Assembly (NCBI RefSeq): GCF_004104075.1 | Contig: NZ_QOVK01000003.1 | Location: forward strand, 288,272-352,271 | Source: Leeuwenhoekiella polynyae | Lineage (GTDB): Bacteria; Bacteroidota; Bacteroidia; Flavobacteriales; Flavobacteriaceae | Direction: 5' to 3' | DNA length: 64,000 bases | Part shown: in pieces, positions 62,845 to 64,000 of the stretch | Position numbering within the stretch: position 1 is the first letter of the stretch | Layout: each line of letters opens with the position of its first letter | Notes under the pieces: generated by a model | What the model was told of the DNA's origin: nothing | Databases searched by the model: none | Seen by the model: only the letters and a program-made list of their open reading frames with translations | Made by a program: the position numbers and the translations under genes

Positions 62845-63858
62845 ATGGCTACTAAAACCACTCTTAAGGGTATTGCCGAACACTTAAACCTCTCTATATC
62901 TACAGTTTCTAAAGCACTCGCAGATAGCCAGGAGATAAGTGACTCGACAAAATTATTGGTAAAAACTGCAGCTAGACAACTCAAGTACCGGCCTAATGCA
63001 ATGGCACGCGGTTTAAAGAGTAGCCGCACCAATACTCTTGGAGTTGTTATACCTAATATCATGCATAATTTCTTTGCTAAGGTTATTGTGGGTATGGAAG
63101 AAGAAGCAACAAAAAACGGCTACAGTCTGGTGACGTGTATTTCTAATGAGTCTTTAGAAAAGGAAAAGCAAAGCCTCCATATGCTGAGTGATGTTTCGGT
63201 TGATGCGATTATTATAAGCCTTACTTCTGAAACTCAGGAAACCAATGAAATAGAGCATCTTAAAGATATTCTACACTATGACATTCCATTAGTCATGTTT
63301 GATCGTGCAAATAGCGATTTGGCTTGTGATAGTGTGGTCATCAATGATTACAAAGGAGCTTATGATGCTACAGCTTATTTGTTAAAAACAGGATGTAGAA
63401 ACATTGCATTTCTTTCTACGCTTAACAACACTTCCGTAGGCAACAAACGCTTATCTGGATATCAAGCCGCATTGAGCGATTACGACAATACGCTAGTTCC
63501 AAAAGTAGTATACACTAAGCTGACAAGCCTAGAAAATGATCTGGGTACTTTTATCGATAATAATAATATCGACGGACTCATAACTACAGACGAGTCTAGT
63601 GCTATTTATTCGATGAACACACTTCGAATTAAAGGAAAACAAGTTCCTGAAGATGTAAGTGTCATTGGTTTTACAGATGGAAATCTAGCGCGTAATTATT
63701 TCCCGTCAGTAACTACTGTTAAACAACAAGCTGAAATTATGGGTAAAAAAGCAGTGCAAATTGCATTGAAAAACCTCAACAACAAAGAACAGCACGAACC
63801 TGTACAAGAAGTTATTGAGACTGAATTAGTAATTAGAAACAGTACCAAAACAATTTAG
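62845..63858 (+). CDS. LacI-family transcriptional regulator
   Basis: 337 residues. N-terminal HTH TTLKGIAEHLNLSISTVSKA (residues 4-23) and hinge region NAMARGLKSSRTNTLGVV, then a periplasmic-binding-protein-like sensor domain. It starts 1 bp after galT, so it is probably the repressor or activator of the galactose genes. The palindromes at 60311 and 60377 are candidate operators. The effector is likely galactose or a galactose phosphate. Confidence 0.93.
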   Translation: MATKTTLKGIAEHLNLSISTVSKALADSQEISDSTKLLVKTAARQLKYRPNAMARGLKSSRTNTLGVVIPNIMHNFFAKVIVGMEEEATKNGYSLVTCISNESLEKEKQSLHMLSDVSVDAIIISLTSETQETNEIEHLKDILHYDIPLVMFDRANSDLACDSVVINDYKGAYDATAYLLKTGCRNIAFLSTLNNTSVGNKRLSGYQAALSDYDNTLVPKVVYTKLTSLENDLGTFIDNNNIDGLITTDESSAIYSMNTLRIKGKQVPEDVSVIGFTDGNLARNYFPSVTTVKQQAEIMGKKAVQIALKNLNNKEQHEPVQEVIETELVIRNSTKTI

Positions 63859-63888
63859 ATTCAATACTATTCTTCTAAAAAAATAAGA

Positions 63889-63925
63889 AGAGGCCGTCTA
63901 AAAACATTTAGGCGGTCTTTTTGTT
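63889..63925 (+). terminator. Terminator after the LacI-family gene
   Basis: GGCCGTCTAAA and TTTAGGCGGTC pair (with G-U pairs) around a short loop, followed by a T run on the plus strand. The last 75 bases of the window show no gene. Confidence 0.7.
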
Positions 63926-64000
63926 TTTTTGCTGTAGCTATTTTTTTTGGTTTTGCGGATCGGGTAGGATTGTTAATCGTTAATAATTAAAAGCTTTTGG

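Overview
The window comes from the chromosome of a flavobacterium (Bacteroidota), most likely a marine Flavobacteriaceae member. The evidence is the content: a SusC/SusD pair with a hybrid two-component regulator, GldA, a zinc-ligand-less DnaG of the Bacteroidota type, a fused DAHP synthase/chorismate mutase, AT-rich intergenic DNA without clear Shine-Dalgarno sequences, and many TTG/GTG starts. I cannot fix genus or species from the sequence.

Region by region. 1-5.1 kb: 5' end of dnaG, an ECF sigma/anti-sigma/outer-membrane barrel operon, a polyprenyl diphosphate synthase and rlmN. 5.1-8.1 kb: queA, aroA and a MazG-like pyrophosphohydrolase. 8.1-15.6 kb: three tandem DUF3857/transglutaminase-like secreted proteins (two without the catalytic Cys and His), dtd and rsgA. 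16.1-20.3 kb: a four-gene aromatic amino acid operon read leftwards (pheA, aminotransferase, tyrA, DAHP synthase/chorismate mutase). In front of pheA lies an unlisted 26-codon Phe/Tyr-rich leader peptide followed by a terminator with an overlapping alternative pairing, which is a textbook ribosome-mediated attenuator layout. 20.5-28.0 kb: gldA, a membrane-anchored endonuclease/exonuclease/phosphatase protein, and an SDR/glucosidase/VOC/NhaP operon. 28.2-44.7 kb: a polysaccharide utilisation locus with hybrid sensor-regulator, SusC, SusD, GH2 beta-galactosidase, a serine hydrolase and GH127 beta-L-arabinofuranosidase.

44.8-49.0 kb is the accessory part: an AT-rich gene pair whose lipoprotein member is frameshifted in an A10 tract, an IS1182-type transposase tail, an S41 peptidase, then about 1.5 kb of gene-poor DNA with hairpins, two direct-repeat arrays that both have an 11-bp period, an XRE regulator relic, a dispersed repeat and tRNA-Val. 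49.1-52.4 kb is an exbB/exbD/tonB-like/folC operon with a structured 77-nt element between exbD and tonB. 52.5-58.4 kb: NhaB antiporter, Glu/Leu/Phe/Val dehydrogenase, AnmK, acyl-CoA dehydrogenase and a small barrel protein. 58.5-63.9 kb: a galactose unit, with a sodium/solute symporter divergent from galK-galT-lacI and two palindromes in the shared upstream region.

How parts fit together: the PUL would import and trim a galactose- and arabinofuranose-containing glycan, and the galactose unit 14 kb away could take up and phosphorylate released galactose. The energy for SusC-type import comes from an ExbB/ExbD/TonB system such as the one at 50-52 kb. These links are inferred from content, not shown by the sequence.
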